Positions 1 to 7,291 of a DNA stretch of 14,469 bases are shown one piece after another. The stretch is from an uncultured Granulosicoccus sp. (GTDB taxonomy: Bacteria > Pseudomonadota > Gammaproteobacteria > Granulosicoccales > Granulosicoccaceae), in the NCBI GenBank assembly GCA_938016235.1, contig CALLPU010000398.1, forward strand, positions 1 through 14,469, written 5' to 3'. Both the position numbers and the translations under genes were made by a program. Positions within the stretch are counted from its first letter, which is position 1. Each line of letters opens with the position of its first letter. The notes beneath the pieces were generated by a model. That model saw nothing but the letters and a program-made list of their open reading frames with translations. It was not told where the DNA came from and searched no databases.

Positions 1-1191
1 TCGATCAAGATCAATCGCATCTACCGCAAAATCAAAACGCACCGGTGGGATGGCACCGGACAGCGAAGGCAAGCTTGCCTTGCCGGTAAAGTTGGTGTCG
101 TCCAACGAGATGGTCAGATCGTTCAGCGCTGCACTGGCAGGCGTAGCGGCCAGCGCCAGCTTCAAGCTAGCCTTGCTCAATACTGTCTCATCAGCTGTTA
201 CAGGCGCTTCAATACCCAGCTTGGCAAACAGATCTCGCGGGTTGAATTCGTTACTGCTGAACTGCCCGGTAACGGTGGGCTCGGTGTCAAGGTTGCTCAC
301 GTTCACTGCACCGGCAAGCTCAATACCCATGGCAGCCAGGCTCAGCGTGGACACATCAATCTGCTGATCAGCGAGCATGGCCATCACATCGGCGCCCAGA
401 GTAGCTTGCAGCTCACCGTTGGGTAGCGAGCCACCCTTGGCGTCGGTGGTCAGGGAAAAACCTTTAACGCTGTAAACCTGCCCGTCCAGATCGACCATCA
501 GCTCGCCTGCGCCTTTGATATCGGCAGTCAGATCCATGCTGTTGCTGGCTACGGAGAAATCCACGTTCAAGTCAAACGGCTTCTCCAGCTCGATAGCCCC
601 TGTGCGCAAGTTGAATCCGGTGAGCGCTGCATCGGTGCCCGTCATGGCATCGTTCCAGGCCACGTTGGCATCAAGAATTTCAATTCCACCGACTGCCAAA
701 GCCGCGATAGTAGCTCCACTGCCTTCTACCTCGGTGGTGACCTGTGCATCACCATCACCTTCGGCATCAATAGTAGTTGTGGTCGTGGTGCTTTTCAGCA
801 AGTCGTCCCAGTTAGTGGTGCCATCGGCCGCCCGTTGCAGATCCAGCTGCAAGCCTTTGAGCTCAACGGTGCGCACATTGATCTCACGCTTGATCAGCGG
901 CAACAATTCCACTTTCACATCGGCGCTGCCAACGCGCGCAAACGGGTCATCACCGTAGCCTTCGGCGTTAGCCAGGGAAATCTCACCAATGGAGATTCCG
1001 GCCCACGGAAACACCGAAGGGCTCAGGTCGCCTGCAATCTGCAGATCTCTGCCAGTCTGTTTCTTCACCTGGTTCTGGATGGTGTCCTTGAAGTCGTTCC
1101 AGTCCACCAGATACACCAGTGCTGCAATACCGACACCCACGACGAGGAAAAGAACGACGATCGTTCCAAGCAGCCACTTCAGGAATTTCAT
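1..1191 (-). CDS. asmA: AsmA family envelope protein (N-terminal 397 residues, cut by window edge)
   Basis: The reading frame is open from an ATG at 1191 down to base 1 without a stop, so the 3' part of the gene lies outside the window. The start is backed by an AGAGG ribosome binding site 7 nt upstream. The protein begins with a short basic stretch and one membrane helix (about residues 5-28, MKFLKWLLGTIVVLFL...). A long beta-rich, periplasmic-type region follows, with the AsmA-like opening VDWNDFKDTI, then TGRDLQIAGDLS and the repeated pattern of short hydrophobic strands ending in Leu-Asp. A run of six threonines near residue 134 precedes an acidic linker. AsmA proteins (about 600 residues or more) are inner-membrane-anchored members of the bridge-like lipid-transport group and affect outer-membrane lipid homeostasis. 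The family is clear; the exact paralogue (AsmA, YhjG-like or other) is not. Confidence 0.85.
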   Translation of the reverse strand, partial: MKFLKWLLGTIVVLFLVVGVGIAALVYLVDWNDFKDTIQNQVKKQTGRDLQIAGDLSPSVFPWAGISIGEISLANAEGYGDDPFARVGSADVKVELLPLIKREINVRTVELKGLQLDLQRAADGTTNWDDLLKSTTTTTTIDAEGDGDAQVTTEVEGSGATIAALAVGGIEILDANVAWNDAMTGTDAALTGFNLRTGAIELEKPFDLNVDFSVASNSMDLTADIKGAGELMVDLDGQVYSVKGFSLTTDAKGGSLPNGELQATLGADVMAMLADQQIDVSTLSLAAMGIELAGAVNVSNLDTEPTVTGQFSSNEFNPRDLFAKLGIEAPVTADETVLSKASLKLALAATPASAALNDLTISLDDTNFTGKASLPSLSGAIPPVRFDFAVDAIDLDR

Positions 1192-1538
1192 TTCAACGCC
1201 TCTTGCCCGAGGCAGGCCACTTGCCTACCCGGAAATATTGTTATCGATCCAAGTGTATCGCACAGATTGTGTTCACACCGTGACTACTGCAACTGCTCCA
1301 TTGTTGGAGGTTGAGTGCAAAATTCAGACTCATTTAGCCGTCAGAATATCGACGCCATTTGCACTCACTTGGCTAGAAAAACACGACCAGAATGGCGTAA
1401 TCACGCAGCCCGCCATGCATTCCCCGAAGGCGACATTGAAGCAATCCGCCACTCGGTCGACGCAGTGTTTTGAAACGCCTTGATTCGGCAAGTTCCGCGG
1501 CGTTTGCCGCGCACCGGCAATGGGCTATTCGCTCGGCA
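1192..1538. other. Non-coding gap between moaC and asmA
   Basis: These 347 bases separate two minus-strand genes. I find no convincing gene: the reading frames crossing it are extensions or shadows of the flanking genes. It must hold the asmA promoter, but no good -35/-10 pair stands out. It also contains a perfect 10-bp inverted repeat (1312-1321 with 1358-1367), a small CTCCA-TTGT-TGGAG hairpin (1296-1309) and a 6-bp GC hairpin (1496-1511) just past moaC that has no T-tract. Confidence 0.6.
1312..1367. repeat. Perfect 10-bp inverted repeat, 36-bp spacer
   Basis: TGAGTGCAAA at 1312-1321 is matched exactly by TTTGCACTCA at 1358-1367. It lies about 120-175 bp upstream of the asmA start. The spacing is too long for a simple terminator, so it could be a pair of protein-binding half-sites or the base of a longer RNA stem. 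The function is unknown. Confidence 0.5.
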
Positions 1539-2027
1539 TTACCTGGCCCGGTAATCGCCGGACTTGCCACCACTTTTCTCGAGCAGGTGAATCTCTCCCA
1601 TCTGCATGCCTCGGTCCACCGCCTTGCACATGTCATAAATGGTAGCCAGTGCCACCTGCAACCCGATCAAAGCCTCCATCTCCACACCAGTTTGAGAGCG
1701 CGTTTCGGCCCGAACCTCGCACCTGACGGTGGTATCGGCATCCTCGAGGAAAAAATCCACCTCCACCCGAGTCAAACCAATGGGATGACACAGCGGAATC
1801 AGGTCGCTGGTGCGTTTGGCAGCCATGATGCCGGCAACACGCGCAATGCCCAGCACATCGCCTTTTTTATGCGTGCCCGCGCTCACCATGGCGTAGGTGG
1901 CAGGCAACATGGAGATCTTGCCACCCGCCACGGCCACGCGATGTGTGACGGCCTTATCACCGACATCCACCATGTGGGCCTCCCCGGCGGCGTTGAAATG
2001 CGTCAGTTCTGAAGGTTGATCGGACAT
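1539..2027 (-). CDS. moaC: Cyclic pyranopterin monophosphate synthase MoaC
   Basis: This enzyme acts with the radical-SAM protein MoaA in the first step of molybdenum cofactor synthesis. It converts the GTP-derived 3',8-cyclo intermediate to cyclic pyranopterin monophosphate in the cytoplasm. The 162 residues match the usual family length (E. coli about 161). Family signatures are visible: KGDVLGIARVAGIMAAKRT at 55-73, the LCHPI motif at 79-83 (His81), GVEMEALIG at 114-122, and the catalytic-site segment YDMCKAVDRGM at 131-141 with Asp132, Lys135 and Asp138. The C-terminus KSGGKSGDYRAR is typical. The ATG at 2027 gives a normal N-terminus (SELTHF... MVDVGDK), although no strong ribosome binding site precedes it. 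It is divergent from moaD-moaE across 62 bp. moaA and moaB are not in the window. Confidence 0.97.
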   Translation of the reverse strand: MSDQPSELTHFNAAGEAHMVDVGDKAVTHRVAVAGGKISMLPATYAMVSAGTHKKGDVLGIARVAGIMAAKRTSDLIPLCHPIGLTRVEVDFFLEDADTTVRCEVRAETRSQTGVEMEALIGLQVALATIYDMCKAVDRGMQMGEIHLLEKSGGKSGDYRAR

Positions 2028-2056
2028 GGGTGACTCATTGTGTGACGGTATTGGTT

Positions 2057-2085
2057 ACTATTCGAGCATATAGTTATTCGGACAA
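2057..2085 (-). promoter_or_regulatory. Putative sigma-70 promoter for moaC
   Basis: On the minus strand a TTGTCC -35 (2080-2085) is separated by exactly 17 bp from an AATAGT -10 (2057-2062). Each box matches four of six consensus bases. It would start transcription near 2050, about 23 nt before the moaC ATG. No equally good promoter was found for moaD-moaE on the plus strand in the same gap. Confidence 0.35.
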
Positions 2086-2089
2086 TTGC

Positions 2090-2323
2090 ATGGCCATCAA
2101 GGTCAAATTTTTTGCCAGCCTGCGAGAGCAGCTGCCAGAGGGCATCAATCAGGTCGATGCCGACGGTATAGAAACCATCAGCGATGTGTGGGAGCGCGCC
2201 ACCAGCACCCAGCTGATGCCTTCTCACGTGCTCTGCTCGGTCAACCTGGAACACCGGGAACCGCACGAATCGGTCAGTGATGGTGATGAAGTCGCGTTCT
2301 TCCCGCCAGTGACAGGTGGCTGA
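2090..2323 (+). CDS. moaD: Molybdopterin synthase small (sulfur carrier) subunit MoaD
   Basis: This is a 77-residue ubiquitin-fold protein. Its C-terminal Gly-Gly (...FFPPVTGG) is thiocarboxylated by the MoeB system and donates sulfur to precursor Z within the MoaD-MoaE complex. The start chosen is the ATG at 2090 (MAIKVKFFASLREQL), which gives the usual MoaD N-terminal beta strand. An upstream in-frame ATG at 2030 would add 20 residues unlike the family and run through the divergent promoter region. The family pattern SVNLEHREPHESVSDGDEVAFFPPVTGG-type ending (VN near residue 50, then DGDEVAF) is intact. The TGA stop overlaps the moaE ATG by one base (TGATG), so the two subunits are probably translationally coupled. 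Confidence 0.95.
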   Translation: MAIKVKFFASLREQLPEGINQVDADGIETISDVWERATSTQLMPSHVLCSVNLEHREPHESVSDGDEVAFFPPVTGG

Positions 2324-2757
2324 TGAGCGTCCAACTGGAAGCCGACTCGTTTGATCCGGCCGTTGAAATTGCACGCTTCGAAGCCACCCTGCCCGCGGGC
2401 AGCTTTGGTGCCACCGCAAGCTTTGTGGGCACCATGCGGCATCACAATGAAGGCGATACGGTCACGGCAATGACGCTGGAGCATTACCCGGAGATGACCG
2501 AAAAGCAGCTGCAAGGGGTCATTGACGAAGCAAAATCACGCTGGGACATCATTGATGCGCTGATTGTGCATCGTGTTGGCGATATTCTGCCAGGCAACCC
2601 GATTGTGCTTACCGCAGTGTGCTCGGCACATCGTGCAGCGGCCTTCGATGCCTGCCGCTTTCTGATGGAGGCGCTGAAAAGCCGGGCAACCTTCTGGAAG
2701 AAGGAAACACTGGCCAGTGGTGAGACACGCTGGGTAGAAAAGAACACACCGGGTTAA
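2323..2757 (+). CDS. moaE: Molybdopterin synthase catalytic subunit MoaE
   Basis: This large subunit of molybdopterin synthase receives sulfur from MoaD to form the dithiolene of molybdopterin. The 144 residues are close to the family norm (about 150). Key residues fall at the same numbers as in E. coli MoaE: Arg39 in GTMRHHNEG (36-44), Lys119 in EALKS and Lys126 in FWKKE (124-128). The LEHYPEM segment (52-58), HRVGDILPG (83-91) and the AHRAAAFDACRF helix (102-113) are also typical. The start overlaps the moaD stop by one base. The gene converges on the degQ-like gene, with 77 bp between the stop codons. Confidence 0.96.
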   Translation: MSVQLEADSFDPAVEIARFEATLPAGSFGATASFVGTMRHHNEGDTVTAMTLEHYPEMTEKQLQGVIDEAKSRWDIIDALIVHRVGDILPGNPIVLTAVCSAHRAAAFDACRFLMEALKSRATFWKKETLASGETRWVEKNTPG

Positions 2758-2834
2758 AAAACCGTGAGCGGTGCGACTATGACAGGGCAGAGAGATCGGA
2801 TCTCAGGCGTGGGCTTTGAACTTTTGAATGGCCG

Positions 2835-4190
2835 TCAGCGATTGGGCAACTGCACATAGCTGGTGACACGTCCTCGCTGTATCAGCAACAACAACTCGTC
2901 GCCAGCCCTATCAACGATGCGCTCAATATCATCTATCGTGCCGACACCCTGCCGATTGATGGACAAGATGATGTCACCGGGTCGCAACCCCGATTGAGCC
3001 ACCCGGCTACCCGGTTTGACCGCTTCAATCACCACATACCGACGACCGTTGCGCGATTGCTGCTCCGACAGCGCAACTTCCGAGGCGAGCGGATTAGTGA
3101 TCGGCAGCGCACCCACAGTGACATCAATAGACTGCGGTTGCTTGTCCCTTACGATTTCAACGGTGAGTTGCTGTCCAAGTCGCACCAGCCCGATGCGGTT
3201 TCTGACCCCTTGCAGGTCTCGAACCCGACGACCGTCAATGGCCGTTATCACATCACCGGGCTGAAGCCCGGCATCCTCGGCCGGAGACCCGGGTTGCACA
3301 CTGCCTATGACAACGCCAGAGCGTGAATCAACCCCGAACGCTTCAGCAAGCTGCGGGGTTAATGCCTGTGCAGTGATACCCAGTGCACCCCGTTTAACCT
3401 CACCAAATTCGAGCAACTGATCAGCAAGGTCGGCAGCCATGTTCGATGGTATGGCAAACCCGATGCCCACGTTGCCACCGCTGGGCCCCACTATGGCGGT
3501 GTTGATACCAATCAACTCGCCGCGAAGGTTGATTAGCGCACCACCACTGTTTCCGGGGTTTATGGATGCATCCGTCTGAATGAAGTCTTCAAAACTCTCT
3601 ATACCCAATCCGCTGCGCCCCAGTGCGCTGACAATGCCCGAGGTCACGGTCTGACCTAATCCAAAAGGGTTACCGATCGCAATGCAGAAATCTCCGACAC
3701 GCAACGCAGAGGAGTCTGCCCATTCCAGCTGAACCAGATTGGTAGCTTCAATCTTGATTACCGCTATATCTGCATCCGGATCCGTGCCAATCACTTGCGC
3801 CTGGAATTCTCTGCCATCGCTGAGTGTTACCGTGATCTGCGCCGCGTTCTCGATCACATGATGATTAGTGACAACCACCCCTTCTGCTGCATCGACTATC
3901 ACACCCGATCCCAGGCTCTGCGCTGGCGCCTGATCAGGCTCATCGTCGAGCCCGAAAAATCGCCGGTACAGGGGATCATCCATCAGTGGGTTCTGGCGTC
4001 GCATGGGCCCACGTGTGGATATATTGACAACGGCTGGTGTTACACGCTCCAGAACCGGTGCCAGACTCGGTAGCGGTTCTCCATCAATAATCCCTGGCAG
4101 TAACCCGTACGCAGGCAGGGCGCACGTGATGCCAGCCAGCAAGATAAATCTCGCCAGATTGTGTCTGAATACTTTCACGCAATACGCCAT
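2835..4190 (-). CDS. degQ: Periplasmic serine endoprotease of the DegQ/DegP (HtrA) family
   Basis: This is an envelope quality-control protease that degrades unfolded periplasmic proteins. From the ATG at 4190 the protein has 451 residues. It starts with a signal peptide (basic KVFRHNLAR, then a hydrophobic core, ending near PAYG at about residues 26-29). A trypsin-like domain follows, with the triad His111 (TNHHVI), Asp141 (DADIAVIKI) and Ser215 (GNSGG). Two PDZ domains occupy about residues 245-340 and 350-450. The loop between the first strands is short, as in DegQ rather than DegP. A longer frame from 4241 would add 17 residues that break the signal-peptide layout and lie upstream of the predicted transcription start, so 4190 is preferred. 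Two PDZ domains and no retained membrane anchor argue against DegS. Confidence 0.93.
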   Translation of the reverse strand: MAYCVKVFRHNLARFILLAGITCALPAYGLLPGIIDGEPLPSLAPVLERVTPAVVNISTRGPMRRQNPLMDDPLYRRFFGLDDEPDQAPAQSLGSGVIVDAAEGVVVTNHHVIENAAQITVTLSDGREFQAQVIGTDPDADIAVIKIEATNLVQLEWADSSALRVGDFCIAIGNPFGLGQTVTSGIVSALGRSGLGIESFEDFIQTDASINPGNSGGALINLRGELIGINTAIVGPSGGNVGIGFAIPSNMAADLADQLLEFGEVKRGALGITAQALTPQLAEAFGVDSRSGVVIGSVQPGSPAEDAGLQPGDVITAIDGRRVRDLQGVRNRIGLVRLGQQLTVEIVRDKQPQSIDVTVGALPITNPLASEVALSEQQSRNGRRYVVIEAVKPGSRVAQSGLRPGDIILSINRQGVGTIDDIERIVDRAGDELLLLIQRGRVTSYVQLPNR

Positions 4191-4221
4191 GGGAACACTA
4201 TGAAAACCAAATGGATGCCAC

Positions 4222-4251
4222 AGTGTACAAAACCGTGTCACGACTGCTCAA
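4222..4251 (-). promoter_or_regulatory. Putative sigma-70 promoter for the degQ-like gene
   Basis: On the minus strand TTGAGC (4246-4251) and TACACT (4222-4227) are separated by 18 bp; each matches four of six consensus bases. Transcription would start near 4215, about 25 nt before the ATG at 4190, which supports that start over 4241. I see no clear sigma-E type -35 (GAACTT). Confidence 0.33.
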
Positions 4252-4340
4252 GGTTGGCAGAGTCAGTTCATCACAACACAATGACCTGAGCCGCAGACGT
4301 ATCCCTCGGGCTTTGACACAATCCCGTATACCCCCTTGGA

Positions 4341-5333
4341 TCAGGAACTGCCCGACGTCTCTACAGTCCAGACAGTGTCGTTGATCATGTGTATGGGTTC
4401 GCCACTACTGTAGGCATTGATCTGATCGTAAATATCAGCAAATTGCATGTCCAGTTCATCTTCAGTCACGTAACCGATGTGCGGTGTGCTGATAACACAA
4501 GGATGAGTAATGATGGGATCGTCCGTATCCGTGAAGGGTTCTACATCAAATACATCCAGCGCCAGGCGCCCAGGCCTTCCCGCATCCAGACTCGCAAGCA
4601 ACGCACCCGGTTCAACGATCTTGGATCGGGACGTATTGATGAATGTCGCCGTAGGCTTCATGGCTGCAAGGTCACCAGCGCTGATAATGCCCGTCGTGTC
4701 TGGCTTCAGCCTGACATGAACACTGACAAAATCTGATCGGGAGAAAAAATCCTCGCGAGACTCCGCCAGTCTTGCACCGTCTGCCAATACTCGAGCACGA
4801 CCCGCCTCCGATGCCCACCACTGCACAGTCATGTCAAACGCCTGAGCGTATTTTGCTACTTGCCTTGCTATACGGCCATAGCCGTACAGACCCAGTGTGC
4901 GACCAGCCAGTGTCTGACCCACACCCATCTGCCACTGACCTTGCTTGAGCGAAGACATTTGCTGCGGTAGCTGTCGCGCTGACGCCAGGATGAGCGCAAA
5001 CGTCAGCTCCGCTGCAGCGATAGAAGGCGTGTCTGAATGCATGTTCGAACACAGCAAAACGCGATTATCCGTACAGGCTGATACATCGACATGAGGATAG
5101 ACACTGCGCTGTGAGATGAGCTTCAAACCAGGCAGGCGCGCCAGCAGCTCTGCCGTAATTTTTGTTCTCTCTCGAAACAACACCAGGGCTTCTGCTTCTG
5201 CCAACCGTTCCGCCAGTACGTCCACGTCTTCTGTGTGATCGGTCCACACAGTGACTTCGTGATCACTCAATCGAGAATAGCTGGACAGGGTTTTCAGCGT
5301 ATCAAACCAGTCATCAAGGATATGTACTTTCAT
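4341..5333 (-). CDS. D-isomer-specific 2-hydroxyacid dehydrogenase family protein
   Basis: This is a cytoplasmic NAD(P)-dependent oxidoreductase of the phosphoglycerate/formate dehydrogenase fold, interconverting a 2-hydroxyacid and a 2-oxoacid. The 330 residues cover the whole fold: a substrate domain (1-100 and about 295-330), a Rossmann motif GLYGYGRIARQVAKYA at 148-163, and the catalytic set Arg236 (NTSRS), Glu265 (DVEPF) and His285 (TPHIGY). After the second Rossmann strand it has WWASE rather than the acidic YDP-type residue, so cofactor preference (NADH or NADPH) is unclear. The glycine that normally follows the catalytic Arg is Ser237, and the usual following Asp is Glu241. It lies downstream of the abrB-like gene on the same strand, but a 156-bp gap with its own promoter candidate separates them. 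The substrate is unknown; the neighbours suggest a carboxylic acid catabolic role rather than serine synthesis. Confidence 0.9.
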   Translation of the reverse strand: MKVHILDDWFDTLKTLSSYSRLSDHEVTVWTDHTEDVDVLAERLAEAEALVLFRERTKITAELLARLPGLKLISQRSVYPHVDVSACTDNRVLLCSNMHSDTPSIAAAELTFALILASARQLPQQMSSLKQGQWQMGVGQTLAGRTLGLYGYGRIARQVAKYAQAFDMTVQWWASEAGRARVLADGARLAESREDFFSRSDFVSVHVRLKPDTTGIISAGDLAAMKPTATFINTSRSKIVEPGALLASLDAGRPGRLALDVFDVEPFTDTDDPIITHPCVISTPHIGYVTEDELDMQFADIYDQINAYSSGEPIHMINDTVWTVETSGSS

Positions 5334-5373
5334 CAGTGTCTAAACCAGGCTTTTATTCAGTTTCAGGCTGAGG

Positions 5374-5403
5374 ATTATTTCCATGTCAAAAAATCCCCGA
5401 CAA
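5374..5403 (-). promoter_or_regulatory. Putative promoter for the 2-hydroxyacid dehydrogenase gene
   Basis: Minus-strand TTGTCG (5398-5403, four of six) and AATAAT (5374-5379, five of six) have an 18-bp spacer. Transcription would start near 5367, giving a leader of about 34 nt. This would allow expression separately from the upstream abrB-like gene. Confidence 0.35.
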
Positions 5404-5447
5404 TTAGGCAGCGCCTTGTCCGCACGCTAATGAGGCACTCTGTTCTT

Positions 5448-5488
5448 CGTGATTAATCAGCGCATGACCACGCGTAAGAATAATCACG
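5448..5488. repeat. Inverted repeat with nested palindrome between the abrB-like and dehydrogenase genes
   Basis: CGTGATTA (5448-5455) is the exact reverse complement of TAATCACG (5481-5488). The left arm also belongs to a perfect 10-bp palindrome TGATTAATCA (5450-5459). It sits directly after the abrB-like stop codon and upstream of the dehydrogenase promoter candidate. It could be an operator or the stem of a weak, T-tract-less terminator. Confidence 0.4.
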
Positions 5489-5489
5489 T

Positions 5490-6518
5490 CTATTCTTTCC
5501 AGCGCATCAGTTTTCTGACAAGCGGCGCACACGTAATCACCAGTATGATTCTGGTCAGGTGATGAACGATAACAAAACCCAGGTCTGCTCCAACAACGAT
5601 GGCCAGCAGCGTCATTTCAGCCTGACCACCCGGCGCAAAGGCAAGGAAGGCATCCAACGGTGGAGCCAGCCCCGCAAGAACCACTATCTCAGTGAACAGC
5701 AACGCAAGCACAGACAATAATACGACAAACGCAACGCCTGCAAGAACATCCCTGCGCAGCTCAGAAAGTGTCACACCCACATAACCGACACCTATGCCGA
5801 TTCCAATCAGGAATTGCGCACCCAGAATGGCCTCTGCCGGTGGCCGAAAGTGAATAAGCCCTGACAAAGCCAGCAGGGCTGTCACAAACATCGGACCTAA
5901 TATGGATGCGCCAAAGAGGCCGATGCGCTCTCCACCTTTCCATCCAATCAGGGCAGCCACTACCATCATGAGCATTTCGAGCAACGGAATGTCACTGGCC
6001 GGCGCTCCCATAGGCGCATCCAGTGATGCACCAAATCCAAAGCTCAGAATGATGGGTGCAACCGTCACAATGATCAGCACACGAGTGGCATGAATCAGGG
6101 ATAACGCCCGTCCATCGCCTCCGGCTTCAGTGCCAAAGATCACCATATCCTGCAAGCCACCGGGCATGGCCGCATAGTAGGACGTGACCTTGTCGAACCC
6201 ACACACACGGTGGAAGAAGGGCACTCCGATGACTGCAATGATGAGAATGTAGAGGGGTATGAAAGCCACGGACACTGCCATCTCAGGTAGTCGATGCAGC
6301 ACCTGCGGAGTAATCGAAGCGCCTACTGCAACACCCAGAATGGTCCGCGCGGCTATCGATATCTGACCGAAACCTTTTAACGGCCGTCTGGCGAGTGCGG
6401 CCAACAGACAGAAGCACATGGGCCCGAAGAGAAACGGCAGCGGTAGACCTGAAACACTGAAAACAAACACACCCACAGCGGCGATGACGAATGTCTCCAG
6501 CTGAAGGCGATCGAGCAT
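5490..6518 (-). CDS. AbrB family (PF05145, COG3180) inner-membrane protein, putative transporter
   Basis: This is a 342-residue, highly hydrophobic protein with roughly ten membrane helices. It shows the internal duplication typical of the family. The first half carries FGPM (31-34) and PGGLQDM (119-125), followed by HATR...APII. The second half carries LGPM and PGGQAEM (about 294-300), followed by HHLTR...APLV. Members are often mislabelled 'ammonia monooxygenase' or 'aidB regulator'. They are membrane proteins found beside organic-acid genes and are unrelated to the DNA-binding AbrB of Bacillus. The molecular function is not established; transport is an inference from the helices and context. 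It is divergent from the GntR-tcuAB operon, and the shared gap carries the GTATAC pair, so the GntR protein probably controls it too. Confidence 0.88.
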   Translation of the reverse strand: MLDRLQLETFVIAAVGVFVFSVSGLPLPFLFGPMCFCLLAALARRPLKGFGQISIAARTILGVAVGASITPQVLHRLPEMAVSVAFIPLYILIIAVIGVPFFHRVCGFDKVTSYYAAMPGGLQDMVIFGTEAGGDGRALSLIHATRVLIIVTVAPIILSFGFGASLDAPMGAPASDIPLLEMLMMVVAALIGWKGGERIGLFGASILGPMFVTALLALSGLIHFRPPAEAILGAQFLIGIGIGVGYVGVTLSELRRDVLAGVAFVVLLSVLALLFTEIVVLAGLAPPLDAFLAFAPGGQAEMTLLAIVVGADLGFVIVHHLTRIILVITCAPLVRKLMRWKE

Positions 6519-6564
6519 TGCGGCACTCTAGTATTTAGGACGAGTTTCAATTATTCCACACATT

Positions 6565-6582
6565 CGTATACAAATGTATACA
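6565..6582. promoter_or_regulatory. Putative GntR operator: two GTATAC palindromes 10 bp apart
   Basis: CGTATACA (6565-6572) and TGTATACA (6575-6582) lie in the 111-bp divergent gap, one DNA turn apart, about 48 bp before gntR and 46 bp before the abrB-like start. FCD-type GntR proteins typically bind short palindromes of the TNGTNNNACNA or GTATAC kind next to their own gene. The first copy extends to a 14-bp near-palindrome (6562-6575, ATTC-GTATAC-AAAT). The site is well placed for autoregulation and for control of both divergent transcripts. I could not fix -35/-10 boxes in either direction. Confidence 0.6.
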
Positions 6583-6629
6583 ATATGGGAATAGTTGAAT
6601 AGACCTGCGATCAGTATTGAGTTTTCGTG

Positions 6630-7289
6630 ATGAGTAGTAGCGACCGCCCTCAGGGACGTGACACGTATGAACGCATCCTGTCCGAAATTCGCACGGGATT
6701 GCTCGCTCCGGGAGATCGCCTGACGGAAACGGATATTGCTGCACGGCTGGGTATTTCTCGCACCCCCGTCAGGGAAGCCATGCGCCAACTGGAGTCTGAC
6801 GGGCTCATCACACACACCCCAAGATCAGGCACCACCATTCGCCGACTGGACTATTCCGAAATTTCCGAGCTGTACGAAATGAGAGCAGTACTGGAAAGCA
6901 CTGCCGCGCGATTTGCAGCGCGAGCCGCTTCCGATGTGGAGGTGGAAGAAATCATGGACGTTCACGAGGCCATGTGCAAAGCCAAGGACACACTTGAGCT
7001 GTTCCAGCTAAACCAGCAATTTCACCAATGCCTGCTGGATGCATCTCGTAATCGTTTTCTGTTAAGCGCCGCGCATTCCATCGAGAAAACACTGCTGATT
7101 CTCGGCCCGTCCACACTCAATGAGTCAGCCAGACCCGCCCAGGCTAACGCCGAGCACGCAACAATTGTCAGTGCCATCCAGTCGCGCAATCCTGCAGAGG
7201 CAGAAGAAGCCATGCGTGCACATATCGAATCCGCCCATCGCGCAAGGTTACGGCAGCTGCGTCAATACAATACTGGCACTACGAACTGA
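6630..7289 (+). CDS. GntR family transcriptional regulator, FadR/FCD subfamily
   Basis: This 219-residue DNA-binding regulator has an N-terminal winged helix-turn-helix (about residues 10-73; recognition region LTETDIAARLGISRTPVREAM at 31-51, wing HTPRSGTTIRRL). An FCD ligand-binding domain follows (about 78-205). The expected FCD metal/ligand positions are Asn128 (NQQFH, often Asp), His132, His176 (EHATI) and His198 (AHIES). Such proteins usually act as repressors released by an organic acid. An ATG at 6630 is chosen; a GTG immediately before it (6627) is an equivalent alternative. tcuA follows 2 bp after the stop, so the regulator is co-transcribed with the enzymes. This differs from the LysR-type TcuR of the Salmonella tcu operon. 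Confidence 0.93.
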   Translation: MSSSDRPQGRDTYERILSEIRTGLLAPGDRLTETDIAARLGISRTPVREAMRQLESDGLITHTPRSGTTIRRLDYSEISELYEMRAVLESTAARFAARAASDVEVEEIMDVHEAMCKAKDTLELFQLNQQFHQCLLDASRNRFLLSAAHSIEKTLLILGPSTLNESARPAQANAEHATIVSAIQSRNPAEAEEAMRAHIESAHRARLRQLRQYNTGTTN

Positions 7290-7291
7290 TC

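Noticed and set aside
50..958. Plus-strand open frames of 105 and 147 residues at the left edge
   Set aside because: They are antisense to the AsmA-family frame, which is continuous, has a ribosome binding site and a clear protein family; the plus-strand translations resemble nothing and are low-complexity Ser/Ala/Val.
1496..1511. CGCGGC-GTTT-GCCGCG hairpin beyond moaC
   Set aside because: Stable but short and without a T-run on either strand; mentioned only as content of the gap.
2756..2772. A-run followed by ACCG-TGAG-CGGT, read on the minus strand as a terminator for the degQ-like gene
   Set aside because: The six-T tail is good but the stem is only 4 bp; too weak to call.
2792..2804. 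GAGAT-CGG-ATCTC hairpin after moaE
   Set aside because: Five pairs with a 3-nt loop and no T-tract; not supportable as a terminator.
4200..4289. 29-codon plus-strand ORF with a CTKPCHDC cysteine cluster and a weak GGGA ribosome binding site
   Set aside because: Very short, antisense to the degQ promoter region and leader, no family recognised; the cysteine spacing is probably chance.
4326..4331. A single GTATAC downstream of the dehydrogenase gene
   Set aside because: A lone 6-bp match is expected several times in 14 kb, and it is at the 3' end of a gene, without the second copy or flanking symmetry seen at 6565-6582.
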